DNA of 64,000 nucleotides. Source: Mesaphorura yosii. Lineage: Eukaryota > Arthropoda > Collembola > Poduromorpha > Tullbergiidae. The stretch spans positions 300,473 through 364,472 of the forward strand of contig WIXG01000032.1 of NCBI GenBank assembly GCA_009869945.1. Direction: 5' to 3'. The notes under the pieces are model-generated. The model had not been told where the DNA came from. It did not search any database and saw only the letters and a list, made by a program, of their open reading frames with translations. The translations under genes and the position numbers were made by a program. Below, piece by piece: positions 10,863-22,300 of this stretch; position 1 is the stretch's first letter; the number at the start of each line of letters is the position of its first letter.

Positions 10863-11969
10863 TCAAAAGATGGTGCACGAACGCGTGCCGCTGCCCCTCC
10901 GCTTTTCCTTCCCCCTGTCCTTGGCCTGCTTGGCCACGCGTGCACTTGCTGCCTCCTGGCGCCGCCACTCCTGGCGGCGAATGAGCCGCACAATCTCGTG
11001 AAACATTTCGTGAACATGCCACTGTTTACGAACACTCGTCTCGACAACAGGAACACCAAAGTACGCCGCGATTTCGACGATTTCTTCACGTGTGACCTGA
11101 AATGGCGAAATGGGGCATGTGGCTTGAGTTCAGAGAAAAATAACATCAACAAAAACACGCACACCGTCCGCATGCACTCACCTGACGCCCCTTCACGTCA
11201 CATTTGTTGGCCACCAGAATGAGCGGAACGTCGTCGTCATCTTTGGCCACTCTTACCTCGCGAAGGTAGTCTCGCAGATGCTCGAACGATTCCCGATTAG
11301 TCACGTCAAAGACGAGCAGGTAGCCATCGCCCGAGTCGATGTACGAGCTGCGGAGTGTTGCAAACTCCGCATGACCTCCGGTGTCTAGCACTGGCGGACA
11401 AAGAATGAATGAGAATTGCTAGTAATGAATGCCTCGGTCTCAACCAGGGGCCCGCTTTTCTGTGTTAAGATGTACCTTCCAGGAGCACAGGCCCTTTGTC
11501 CACCACAAACTGCTTCGTGAAGCTGTCTTCGATTGTTGGTTCATAATCCTTCGCAAAGAAACCCTGAAAATTGGCCAGCTAGGCAAGTAAGCACGGCTCG
11601 AACGCACAACTGCGTTTTGCATGTGTTTTATTGGTTTAGGCTTCGGCTTTGGCTAATGCCTACCTGAACAAAATCTGTTCTAAGCGCTGTCTTCCCCACT
11701 CGAGCATCTCCCAGCAGAATCACTCGGTACGAGTGTCGCTTGATAGTGAACGAATGCGAGCGCACCAAGGCCGCCGATGGCTTCGATGATGCACGTGCAT
11801 GCGAGCCATGACGCAGGGGCAACGAGACCGACCTTGATTTCCGTGCAGTCAGGTTCCAGAATGCCAGGGTGGACCTGGACTTGGTCGAAGTAGAACTCGG
11901 GGAGGCCCGTCTCTTACTGCTGCTCGGACTGGAGGACGAGGCTTCAGAATTTGGCATTGTTGGAGGCAT
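10863..11969 (-). CDS. Ras-like small GTPase with altered G1 and G3 motifs
   Basis: Four exons in transcript order 11969-11664, 11563-11476, 11390-11182, 11096-10863, giving 278 residues with phases agreeing. A Ser/Arg-rich N-terminal extension of about 80 residues precedes the G domain. G1 is GDARVGKT (87-94), the effector region is YEPTIEDSF (Ras/Rap-like), G3 is LDTGGHAEF (133-141), G4 is ANKCD, and G5-like is VETSV. The C-terminus is basic and ends SCTIF, a possible CAAX prenylation box; a terminal Phe would favour geranylgeranylation. By alignment with Ras, positions 12/13 are Ala/Arg, 59 is Gly and 61 is His. In Ras, changes at 12 and 61 impair GTP hydrolysis, so this protein may be slow-hydrolysing or GAP-insensitive (inference). 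It is a membrane-associated signalling GTPase by family; the subfamily is not clear. Confidence 0.9.
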
Positions 11970-12548
11970 GGCTGTAGTTTAGGCGTTGCGTTATCGGTTG
12001 AATCAGCTGCGAAATTAAGGCGAATGGACCTCACCTCGAGCTTTGGCACCAACTTGTTGCAGGCACGTCCAGCGCTTGAGCACTGCCAAAACGAGCAATG
12101 TCCTCCAGCCTCTGAGAAGCCACCACCCGGAATGCGTTCAATGCGTGCCCCATTTTATTGCCGAATAGAAAAGCAGCAGAAAAACAGCAGACGGCATTAG
12201 AAAAATACAATTCAACAATGCACAATAAGTTTGTTGCGGTACATCATCAAATGCCGGCCGCCCGAGCAAAGGTGAGTTGGACATTTGTGACTGTCGGCAT
12301 TTCTTTGGTGCGTTCTTCAACAGAAGCCCAAGAATTCGTCCTCCGAATGGTTCAGAAGCAATGGGTGACTCATGCACGCCTTCTCTCTTCGTATTCGTAT
12401 TTGATAGTGTCAATTTATCGTTTTGCAAATGCTGCACTCGATAATTGACATTATTCTTATAACGCAAGTATATTTGAGGTCAAGTGAGGCTTTAAAGCTG
12501 AACTAAAGAATAAGTCGCGTGGCATGGCACTTTCGTAGTTGCATTTAT
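11970..12548. other. Intergenic region, Ras-like / SmydA
   Basis: No gene seen. It holds the 5' side of the Ras-like gene and the very short 3' end of the SmydA-like gene, both on the minus strand. Confidence 0.5.
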
Positions 12549-12549
12549 T
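12544..12549 (-). promoter_or_regulatory. Poly(A) signal overlapping the SmydA stop codon
   Basis: The minus-strand end reads GAG TAA ATAAATGC, so AATAAA begins within the TAA. No better signal is obvious in the next bases. Confidence 0.5.
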
Positions 12550-14439
12550 TACTCATAAAATGACTTCAGTCTTTTAGCTAACTCGTTGAACTTTGAGATT
12601 CGTCGCTTGTAAAACGTTCCCTCGCTTGAGTCTTCTGGCTCGTAACTCATGAATTCGATACCATGATGAGACATTTCGCACGAACGATCCACCTGCGCTT
12701 TCCTTTCCTCAAATGGTATCGAGTTTTTCGACTCCGACGACAGGTCGGACGCGTAAGAAGTCAGTTGCGCCTCTCCCAATAAAAACATGACCATGCAACG
12801 GAGACTCTGGAATTCTGAAGCATAACAAATTACACGGTATGCAAACAAGTCAATCCTAGCCATCCCTGTTTGCAATTGTTAACCTGGTGTGATTGGGGTT
12901 ATAATTTTCAGCAAATGTCGGCCAATGGCAATTTTGAAGCGAAGGTCGTCTTCGTCCATCTCTTTCGGTATAGAAAGGATAAACAAAACTGAGTGGCACG
13001 CGTTGAATACGACAGAATTGTGCGGATGAAGCTGCAGCAGTTCCGGGTCCTTGGCGGGGACTAAGGCAGACTTGCACCAAGCAAATTCCGGAAGTTTGAG
13101 GTTGTCGAGGAATTTTGAGCTAGTCCATTTCTTCAGCCAATCCTGGCAGCAGGCACAATTAATTAGTCCACCACTTCAATGAAATTAACATAATTGTAAC
13201 CGTCTTACCACAAGCAACTGGATCGCAACGTCTTTTTCAATGTCCTCTTCTTCGTCTTCTAGAATTGAATCAATCGTCTCCCATTCTTTTCCAGCCCTAT
13301 CCAAAACTTGTTCGACTTCTTCGTGGTGTTTGACTAGTCCGCAAGTGCCGCAGGAATACGCTTGTACGATGGACGTGTCTTCTCCTTCCGCAAATAACGG
13401 CAACATCGGATAGTCTTTGCCAGTTGAGCACGTTGGACACAGTAATGCAGAAAGAAAGGATCCACACTCTGAAGGATCCTGACACCTAGGACAGACGCAT
13501 GTAAAAAATTTTGTAGCTTGCAATTCCTGTTGGCGCTGAGAAGTTGTTGCCATCAGGTCAACGTAGGACATTGACAGATGAGATCCTTTGGCAATTGTCT
13601 GAGCCGCCCGAATAGTCAGCTTCAAGTCGGTGCCTGGAAAATAATCAATGTCAGAAACGGTCCAGCAATGTTAGTGTACCAAATGACAAGGAATCTTACT
13701 TCTTGCACTTCGATAAGTATTTGGCAGGCAGCTGTGTTCCAACAAACTAGCCAGTGAATACACTCCCAGCACAGAACCAGTCGGCAGCCTAATTTCGTAG
13801 GCATTTGTGTCTAATCTTGCTTTGACTTGGCACAAGTCTTCATCGCTCGGGAACTCCAAAATTGTCCCGAATAGCCGAGCTAGCAAGTCCAACTGGTTTT
13901 TAAATTCTTCAGCCAACTGGCTTTGCCTCCAATCATCAATATTGGTTGACAGCAATTTGAACTTCGCCTCGGCATCAGGATCCAGAAGTAAACATCTGAT
14001 GAAGTACAGTTGCCCACAGATTAAAGCCATTATCTTCGAATGAATCGGCTCAGTCTGATTAATACTGCCAAACAGTTGCTTTGTCCGTTGGAGTAGATTG
14101 CACTCTGAGGTGGTGTGTTGGTGTGGAAGCTGGGCATCGTGAACATCACAAATGGGAAACCCGCAACCATCACACTATGTAATAAGAATTCAATGATTAC
14201 CACTGATCAATCTGTGCTAGATGCTAATTTTGATTAATTAATTGAAGGCGTACCTTTGAGTCAGTTTCCTTATAGCACTCAAGGCAAGTCACCTTAGGAT
14301 CACGATCATCGGATGATAATCCCGTCAGGAGTGGATATTCTTCGAAGATAATTTCCCCACGTTCAAAGTCCCTGTTGGCAATCAGGTACCTCCCCAGTAC
14401 GTCCGACTCCTTGATCGAGTAAGGCACGCTTGGCTCCAT
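12549..14439 (-). CDS. SET and MYND domain protein, SmydA-like
   Basis: Five exons in transcript order 14439-14254, 14174-13700, 13633-13209, 13142-12884, 12814-12549, giving 536 residues. An N-terminal SET segment (LGRYLIANRDFERGEIIFEE) binds the cofactor side. A MYND zinc finger spans the exon 1/2 junction (CLECYKETDSK, then CDGCGFPICDVHD ending in TSEC). The SET core follows with LEHSCLPN and SMSYVDL, which supplies the usual catalytic Tyr. The post-SET Cys cluster is CVCPRCQDPSECGS, and a helical C-terminal domain closes the protein. Length and order match the SmydA group expanded in arthropods. Expected role is lysine methylation of histones or other proteins. The start at 14439 is the first ATG; the frame reads GTG-CAC before it. 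AATAAA overlaps the stop codon. Confidence 0.94.
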
Positions 14440-16659
14440 GTGCACAACTTATCAAAGTATTAAACACATTTTAACAATGGAAAACCCATCCTATCACCAA
14501 ATATTTTAGAAAGTGCAGAATATTTCGGTGAATTCTATTTCGCACCCGAACTCTACTGGTCTTGTTTACATCCACCGTCTAGTCTTTCTTGTGGTTTTAA
14601 AAGCACATGGAACACATTACCAGTTGATCGTGCACAAAGCGACACTGCTGCACAGTAAAACACACGGCAGTAGCAGCAGCACAGCTGAACGAGTGAGACT
14701 CTTGGCAAAGTACAAACTCCTGACTAGAAGCCCGCAAAATCACACAACAGAAATGACTGATGGGTGTTTATTTTTCATGTTAAACTTGACAGTTTCCATC
14801 GCCACGGACTGTTTCCATTCAGCCTTCCAGTCTGGCTGCCTGGAAACGGTAGGAAAGGCCTCGGACACGGAAAATCGGCTCGCATTTGCGTCTGGAAATT
14901 GCTCAGGCAATTGCAAAACCAGCAAATATCCCCCAAAATTTGAGTGTCCAAATAAATGATCGCGATTTGAAAGAGCCACTTTTTAGAAACCTTTGTCGAA
15001 TTTCTACGTCCACATTTGCACATCGAATGAGCGTATCTTTCTGAAAGTGCAGCAATGAATGATTTTATCAAATTGTTCGAAGGGCCTTCGACGAGGGAAT
15101 TCTTCCCTTATTCGCTAATCGTCCTCGCTTTCCACTACATCCCAAATTTTACAATTAAGTATTGTACATCCATTTGAAATTGGTCTTGAATTTCAGATTG
15201 GACACAGTGTACCTCGCCGGTCATCATAGCATCGAATTCGAATGCTTGGCCGAATGAGATCTACGTCAATTATGAAGATTATAATCAGTATACAGTCGCT
15301 GCGATGAATTATTAATTGGGTGGAAAGTATCGCTGCCTGCCTGCCGATTCTAATCATAATTTTGTCAGATCCGTTCGCGTACGGTTCCTTCTGCCCATGG
15401 AACAGCAATCCTCTGCACTCACACACACAGTCGGTCTGTAGTCTGCTTTCTGAGCCTGAGTTCTGTTCTGTGCTCGAGTAGCACTTCTCTTATGTGCGCT
15501 GTAAGACTCCCGAGGAGCCTTTTCACAAAGTACAAGCTCCTATCTACAAAAGACGCAAGAAATTTGAAACAGGTGGACGGATGGAAAAAGTGGAATGTTT
15601 CTCGCATAGGCCAGCATGGTGCAGTGGTGAGGTTCAGTTTTTCCCACTTCGCTCGCGGTCGCCGCTCTGCTTCAACCCTTTGGGCACCAGGCAACCAAGC
15701 TACACAAACACTGCACACGAGCATTTGTGCTCGCTACTTAAGCGTACGTGAGCCGTGCCTCCAATTGGCATTGACTTGCAACCAGACTCGGATGTCGAAT
15801 CTCTATACGACGTACAGTATCCGTAGAACTCTCCTCCTGCTGGGAGAGATGCTCGACTAGTCTCGCCCGGAATGCACACACCGCGCCCTTCCGATCCTCC
15901 ACTGAGTGCTGGGCAATATGATGGAAATACAGGCATGATAGTTGCCAATTTGAATCTTATCTTGATGGAAGTGACCAAATCATACAAATCAAATTAATTT
16001 CACCCCGACAGAGTATTTGTTTGAAGGATCAGCTTTCATGTGGAAGTAAAATTATGCTGGGGAGCCCAACTTTCCTAGAAGATTTTCTCCTCTAGCATGA
16101 TCTTGACTCGAGAATAGATACTCTATAACTTCTAGAAGCACTGCTTGCATATTTAGAAATCTAAGCGACAAATTTCAAACTGAACTTCTTTAATCTGCTG
16201 AATTTCATCTGGAGACTGCACGACTTTCTGAGAAACGACAAACGTGTGCGAGAAATGTAGAATGGGTCATGAACTCGGGTGGCTTGTACAAACAACACGT
16301 TATGCCCTGCTTCCATGGTTTAGGAAAGTTAATCTTAGACAGATTTAATTGATCAATAGCAGCAGCATTTGTGGTAACGCACTTGGAATGTTGCAATGCA
16401 CAGATTTCTGGTCTTCGAACAAAGGAAGGGATCACTGCGAGGATTTTTCTCAAGCCATCCTTGTTTGAATCGTGTGCTCAACATTTTACGTTCTCGCAAG
16501 ATCAGCACGAGGTTCATTTCATTTCTTCATTACTTTAATTTACGAATGCTGGAGATTACTATTAACTTATTCATTTTTACGTGTTAAGTTCAGCCGCTCC
16601 TGCATCCGCTGTCACTGGCTCAAATAAATACTTCATTGGAATACTCATTATTGTTCATA
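14440..16659. other. Divergent intergenic region, 2.2 kb
   Basis: Lies between the divergent SmydA-like (-) and BUD23 (+) genes. It should hold both promoters. Short open frames here have no signal peptide, domain or splice support. No RNA gene or repeat is recognised. Confidence 0.5.
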
Positions 16660-17822
16660 ATGTCCTTCGGCAAAAGACCCGAGTTATCCGCTCCTCCAGA
16701 ATTCGTAAGTTTCTCCACAATATAATTTTAGTATTTTTTCACGATTTAATCCACTCATTTCTTCTTACTTTTAGTTTTACAATGAGGATGAAGCGAAAAA
16801 GTATTCACAGAAGTAAGGGAGAATTTTCCCTTTTGATTCGATTTGATAGGTGTAATTTAATTCTGTGTCAATTAATTGCAGCTCACGAATGATGGAAATC
16901 CAAGGAGAAATGTCGGAGAGAGCAATCGAACTCCTGGAACTATCCGATGACGAGCCAAAAATGATTCTGGATTTGGGCTGTGGTTCAGGTTTGTCTGGAG
17001 CGGCGCTGGACGAGGCAGGTCATCTTTGGGTTGGTCTGGACATTTCTAACGCAATGCTCGGTAAGTAACTAATCACAATAGCTATTAATATATTAGCTGC
17101 CAATAGCTTGTTCGATGTTCTGCCACCATAGAGTTGATGTTCTTTTCACTTGGGCAGGAATCGCAAGAGAACGCGAGGTCAATGGTGACTTGGTGCTCGC
17201 TGACATGGGGAGCGGGCTTCCATTCCGACCGGGGGCCTTCGATGGTGCAATTAGTATCAGTGCGCTCCAGTGGTTGTGCAATGCAGATAAGACTTGCCAT
17301 AATCCTGTTCAAAGACTGTACTCCTTCTTCACAACGCTTTATGCTGCCTTGGTGAATATTTTAATTGCAAGCTGATCTGTCTGATCTGTGTGCAAGCTAA
17401 AAATTGGAACAATTGTCTGTCTATTGTCCTATCGCCAGACTGGTGGAAGCCGAGCCGTATTCCAGTTTTATCCACAAGATGAGAAGCAGACATCCCTCAT
17501 CATGAGCCAAGCTCGTCGGGCGGGGTTCAACGGCGGCCTTGTGATCGATTATCCCGAATCCACTAAAGCTAAAAAGTACTATTTAGTCCTGATGGTGGGT
17601 GGCTCGGCGAATCCGACGATGCCTGCTGCTCTCAGCAATCAGCCAGGCGTAGCGACGGTTACCTACACGGGGAAGAGTTCGGATCGGAAGCCAAGGCGCA
17701 AGGGGGATGTGAAAAGTGTTCGCGAGTGGGTTCTGAGCAAGAAGGAGCGACGACGGAGGCAAGGACGCGAAGTTCGACCGGACACAAAATTTACAGGAAG
17801 GAAACGGGCTGATAAATTCTAG
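16660..17822 (+). CDS. Bud23: 18S rRNA (guanine-N7) methyltransferase BUD23
   Basis: Five exons: 16660-16704, 16775-16812, 16882-17060, 17158-17351, 17439-17822, giving 279 residues; the human protein is 281. It starts [15 protein letters not shown], then [13 protein letters not shown], matching the conserved RPE..GPPE.FY...EA.KY start of the family. SAM motif I is [12 protein letters not shown] (56-67), followed by [25 protein letters not shown] and LQWLCNAD. The C-terminus [30 protein letters not shown] is conserved almost unchanged (here [19 protein letters not shown]). It methylates G1639-type guanine of 18S rRNA in the nucleus with the TRMT112 partner and is needed for small-subunit export. 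AATAAA at 17871-17876 is the likely poly(A) signal. The tRNA-Sec gene follows about 475 bases downstream on the same strand. Confidence 0.97.
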
Positions 17823-17870
17823 GATACAAGTGCTAGATTCTTTGATAAAATCTGCAAAATTATGTATGTG

Positions 17871-17876
17871 AATAAA
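17871..17876 (+). promoter_or_regulatory. BUD23 poly(A) signal
   Basis: AATAAA about 50 bases after the BUD23 stop codon, the only canonical signal before the tRNA-Sec gene. Confidence 0.65.
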
Positions 17877-18297
17877 AAAATTAAGAAAATTGAACATTTG
17901 AAATGAAATGAACTAAAATCTCTCCTGAACTGAGATTTTTCGACATCTCCATTCGAGTGCAATTTTTCTACGCACGCTGATGAAGTTAAGGTTACGCAAT
18001 ATTTAATCCACACAACGCTTTATAGACAGATGTTGAATCCAGGGCAAACTCGTCTTGTCTCAGATTGACCCGAATCGCACACACAAATGCATACAAAACA
18101 AATGCAGCCTGCATTATGGACGCGTTTGACGCTAATTAACCGTCAATAATTAAACTGCACGTGTTTCCGTCCATCAGCTCAAAAACTGTCAGCTGAAATT
18201 CAATTGCGACACGTTCATGCAATTTCAAGCATTGCGAAGGCCGCACAGTGCATTCGCGCAGGAGAGGATCAAAACAGAGTGAAAAACCGCGACCTTC

Positions 18298-18384
18298 GCC
18301 CAGACGAGCTTCGGTGGTCCGGAGTGCAGGCTTCAAACCTGTAGCTGATTTGCGTCAGAGGGGTTCGATTCCTCCTTCTGGGCG
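18298..18384 (+). tRNA. tRNA-Sec: tRNA-Sec (anticodon TCA)
   Basis: An 87-base gene that aligns along its full length with eukaryotic selenocysteine tRNA. The acceptor stem starts GCCCAGACG and closes with CTTCTGGGC plus G discriminator. The anticodon arm is GCAGG-CTTCAAA-CCTG with TCA at 18333-18335. The long variable arm CTGATTTGCGTCAG pairs CTGA with TCAG, a compensated version of the vertebrate stem. The B box GGTTCGATTCC is at 18361-18371, and CTTTTT at 18397-18402 is a Pol III terminator. This tRNA inserts selenocysteine at UGA in SECIS-bearing mRNAs after charging with Ser and conversion by PSTK and SepSecS. I could not define a PSE or TATA upstream. Confidence 0.97.
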
Positions 18385-18397
18385 ACCCGGAAACTAC

Positions 18398-18402
18398 TTT
18401 TT
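18398..18402 (+). terminator. Pol III terminator of tRNA-Sec
   Basis: A run of five T starts 14 bases after the tRNA-Sec 3' end, as expected for RNA polymerase III release. Confidence 0.8.
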
Positions 18403-19388
18403 GCACCTGCTCAAGGGGTGTCTGGACTCACGAAGAGCGGGGCCCACATGGCGCCGTGTCTCTCCACACTCGGACTGCCCACTTGTTTGCAAAAATAAGA
18501 AAAATGGCGAGTATCCAATAACGTTTTATTTAAACTCTTCTGAAAATACAATGTCAATAGTAAAAAATTATGAGCTGTAACAGAAATAATACGTGTCCTA
18601 GTAAACAATAGCAATAGTGTAAACCAAATACAAATAAAAATGTACGGGTACGGGGACCCGAAACAAATAATTCCATCTCGGGTGGGCAGACCATCTCACG
18701 TCGTCACAAGTCAAATACTGAACATAACTCATTAATACACATAATAAACATAAACTCAAACAATGTACAAATCAGTGAGTGGCCTGTCTTCCGTACAAAG
18801 TGCACTCTGTCATTTGCAAGCTTCCAAACTGCTCGAGAGAACAGCAAAATTTTGAGAAAAACTTGACTAGAAACCGAAATAAAAAATCAGTGAAATACAA
18901 CTACAAAAATTCAATCGTATTATAAATTATAATGCCTCGGTCAATTAATTTAGGCTCAAGACGTGGTGACTCCACGCCTTCTACTGGCAAACAAGTATGA
19001 AATGGAAACTCTCCGATCAAATCTCGTCAGGTCAAAATTTCAACAATGCGGTTGAAAAATCTACAACAAATGCAAAAAAAAGTAGCTATAGTTAGCCAAA
19101 GTATCAGTCAATATCTCAAATTACAGTCGTAAATCGAAAGTACTGCGTTTAAACGTTAAATAATAAAATTCGTTGTAGCGAAACCAAAACGATGCAAGCA
19201 AAATACACGCTGTGCACACGATTAGCAGGTAGTTAACTAACTTAACGTTAAAGGCTATGTACAACCTAAATTATAAGCAACACGACAACCGTCGACAACT
19301 GCAGGATACTGTACAAGAAATAAACACGAGTAGCACGAAATTGGGGCCAAGTACTTAATTAGTATAATTAAGCTCTGGTTTAACGCCT
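18403..19388 (-). other. Neuralized 3' UTR
   Basis: AT-rich sequence following the neuralized stop codon on the minus strand. AATAAA (minus) at 18525-18530 would end the transcript near 18505, about 100 bases from the converging tRNA-Sec gene. No coding potential seen. Confidence 0.6.
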
Positions 19389-22300
19389 TTAAGGCTTGGG
19401 TGGCGTTCGGATGACCACGTCGGCGATGACGGTGGAGCAGATTGGGCACGTGGCTCCCTCCTTGTTGGTCCAGTACTCAAATGCGCACTGGTAGCACATG
19501 CACATGTGGCCACAGGCGTGGAAGATGGAGTTGACTGGACGCTCGTAGCAGGACACGCAGCCGACGGACCACTGATGCTTCGACGCAGCAGCCTTCTTCT
19601 GCGACGGCGACTGCTTGGGCGAGGTGTCAATCGGCAGAGTCTGTCTGTGAGTTGGCGGCGGTGGAGGAGGCGTTTGGGGCTTCCGTGGGCTGTTGCTGCG
19701 GTTCCCACTTGGGAACGCGGTTGAATAGATTGGAGTGATTTGACTATTTTTCCGTTGTATCTACAAAAAAAGGAGGGTTGATTAGTTCACTGCTGTACAC
19801 GCCAGAGTTAATGCACAAGCCTTACCACTGGAGACTGTCCCGCTCCCGAACAGTATGAGTACATAGAACCAGTTGAGTTATTGGAGTACGTGACGCTTCC
19901 GCCACCGGAGACCTCCGTGTAAATGGGCTCCACGTCCGCACGCACTTCACGCATAACGACGTAGGCTGCTGACCCGGCAGACGACGCCGGCGAGACGGGG
20001 CTCGAGGCGGCAAGCAGTAGTTGTTGTTCCAAGTACTCCTCGTCAGTGGTGCTCCCGGCTGTTGCGCAGTGGTAGCTGTAGCGGAGTCTCGGCCCCTGCC
20101 CCTTGCATGCGGGCAGCAACGGCGACGAGTTTGTGCTCGCCAGTTTGCTTGTGGGCTCAATCTTGGCAACAGTGACGACCTTATTGGTGTCGTTGCACTC
20201 ATGCGTGGACTGATGGCGTTGGCGAGAGCACTGCACGTGCTGAGCGAGTTTGTGAGGCTCAACGGCGGCGGGGTTGCCGAGCGGAGTGGCTGCTGGTGTG
20301 AGCGGCCCCTCGATGTACACATTGTTATTCGCAACGCTCTTGGCCATGGCGCAATTATTCTGATTGTTGATGTTGTTGTAGTTCTTGGCGTGCGCCTGAT
20401 TATTGTTGCTTCCCTTGGCGATAAAGACGTTATTGTTGCTGTTGCTATTCACGTTGTTGCGATTATTCGATTTGTCATGATTCAAGTCTTCCGAGCCCGG
20501 CATGACGATCGCTTTCGTGTGCATGCTCGGCTTGTTGTTGAAGAGCTTGAAGCTGGCTGGACTTAATGAAGCACGACGACAAACAATTTCGAGCTGCGAC
20601 TCGGCGTACAGCTGCGCCTCTTTCTTCGCGAGGTTCTTCGAGTCTTCCACGAAATGCTGCTCGAGCTTCTTATTGTTGTTTGAACCGGTGGCCGCCGTCG
20701 TCGTGCATGACGTGAAATCAATGTGCTTCAGAGCCGGCTGTTGCTGCCGCTGCACTTCTTTCTCCTTCGATGGCTTCTGAAACAAATCTTCATCGTCATC
20801 GTTCGCGTACTGCGAGCACTGCCGCGCGTGTGGGGGCCCGGGGCTAAAGTGCTGGCAGCACGACACCGAACGCTGGTGGCAGTGCAGGTGATGCTGGCGT
20901 TGGTAATGCTCGTCGGAGCGCAAACTCATGGAACTCATCGACGACAGAATTTTCAATTCTAGCTCGTTGCCGTCGTGCTTCCCGCTGCCCACGCTTTCGC
21001 TGTAGCTGCCACCAAAGTCATGGAGACTCTTGCGGGAGTTATTGAGTCTCGCTCGTGTATCTGCAATTAATGGGAACAGCCTTATATTCTATCACTCCAT
21101 TCAAATTACACGTGACCTCATATTTATGAATATTTCCTTCCTCTTACCAACAAATTCGAGACAGGTGGTGCATCCGTACACGTCGACCAGCGCCCAGAGG
21201 GGCTTGCGGGTGTCGACTCCATGGAAGAAGACGCCTTTCTCATCGCCGTTGATCCCAAAGTGCACGTTCCCCGCTGCGGTCACGTAGTAGAACAGAATCG
21301 AGTCTTTCTTGAAGTTGAGACCTGTGAATCGCGTATCACTTTCGTCAAATGTCTTTGCCCAGTAGCCTGGCTTCGATGTCAAGTCTGAAACGGGAGAAGC
21401 AGAACATGAGTTATGAGGCTTGGAACGTCGAAAGCGATCAATCCGGACGAAGATCCTGAGTGACGACTTACTTGGGATCGAGTAGGCCGGGAGGGAGGTC
21501 ATGGACGCAGGGTCCACGCTGGTGAAGCCGAATCGGAGGACACCGCGCCAGTCTTGTGAGATTTCAATCAGCTTGATATTTACCTGCAAAGAGAAAGAGA
21601 AGCCGGGCATGAGATCACGAATTCTGCGTTAATGTATGGCATTCTTGGCGTGAAGCGAGCCATGGCTAATAATGGGCATTTGCGTTCATTCATTCATGAA
21701 TGTGTCTTGTGACAATGCTGCAATGCTGCTGTGGACGGTGCGATGGGGTAATAATGATATCATCACATAATCGTAATCACACCACAAATGCATTTCCCGC
21801 ATCTCGGCGGAGGAACGCGGAGCGATGAAAGTCACAAATTTAAGAAATTTAGATTCCCATGAATTCTGAATTCTGATGACGCGAGTGAAGATGACTTGCG
21901 GCCGCCGATGCGTTTTGTGCATCGTTTGTGTGGTGCGTGCGGGAGTGTTGTGACGGCTGGGCTGGATTACGGATTGGGACTGTGGACGATGGTTTTTTAT
22001 GTATTTCATTACATCCGGTGGTGGTGGTGGTTAGAGTTAAAAGGAGAGACGACGACTTGTCAAGACGAGAAAGAGAACAGGAGCGGAGTCTTCATTCATG
22101 GCGCACCACCACTGCAGCAGTTGAGAAAAGCGAAGCGCAGCCAACGGAGTTAAGAATGCATGGCAGAGCACGACTTTGACTTGAAATAATAAAAGTTGAT
22201 GTCTTTTTGGTCGTCCGTCATGCATGAGTTGTTTTTAGAACCAAAAAACCGTGAAGATGAAGATAATGCGGCGTGCACGGCGAAGGAGCGAGTGCTCTGG

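Noticed and set aside
20021-20566. 181-codon plus-strand frame inside neuralized
   Set aside because: Antisense to the Asn/Ser-rich linker; its Val/Ile-rich composition is just the complement of Asn and Asp codons.
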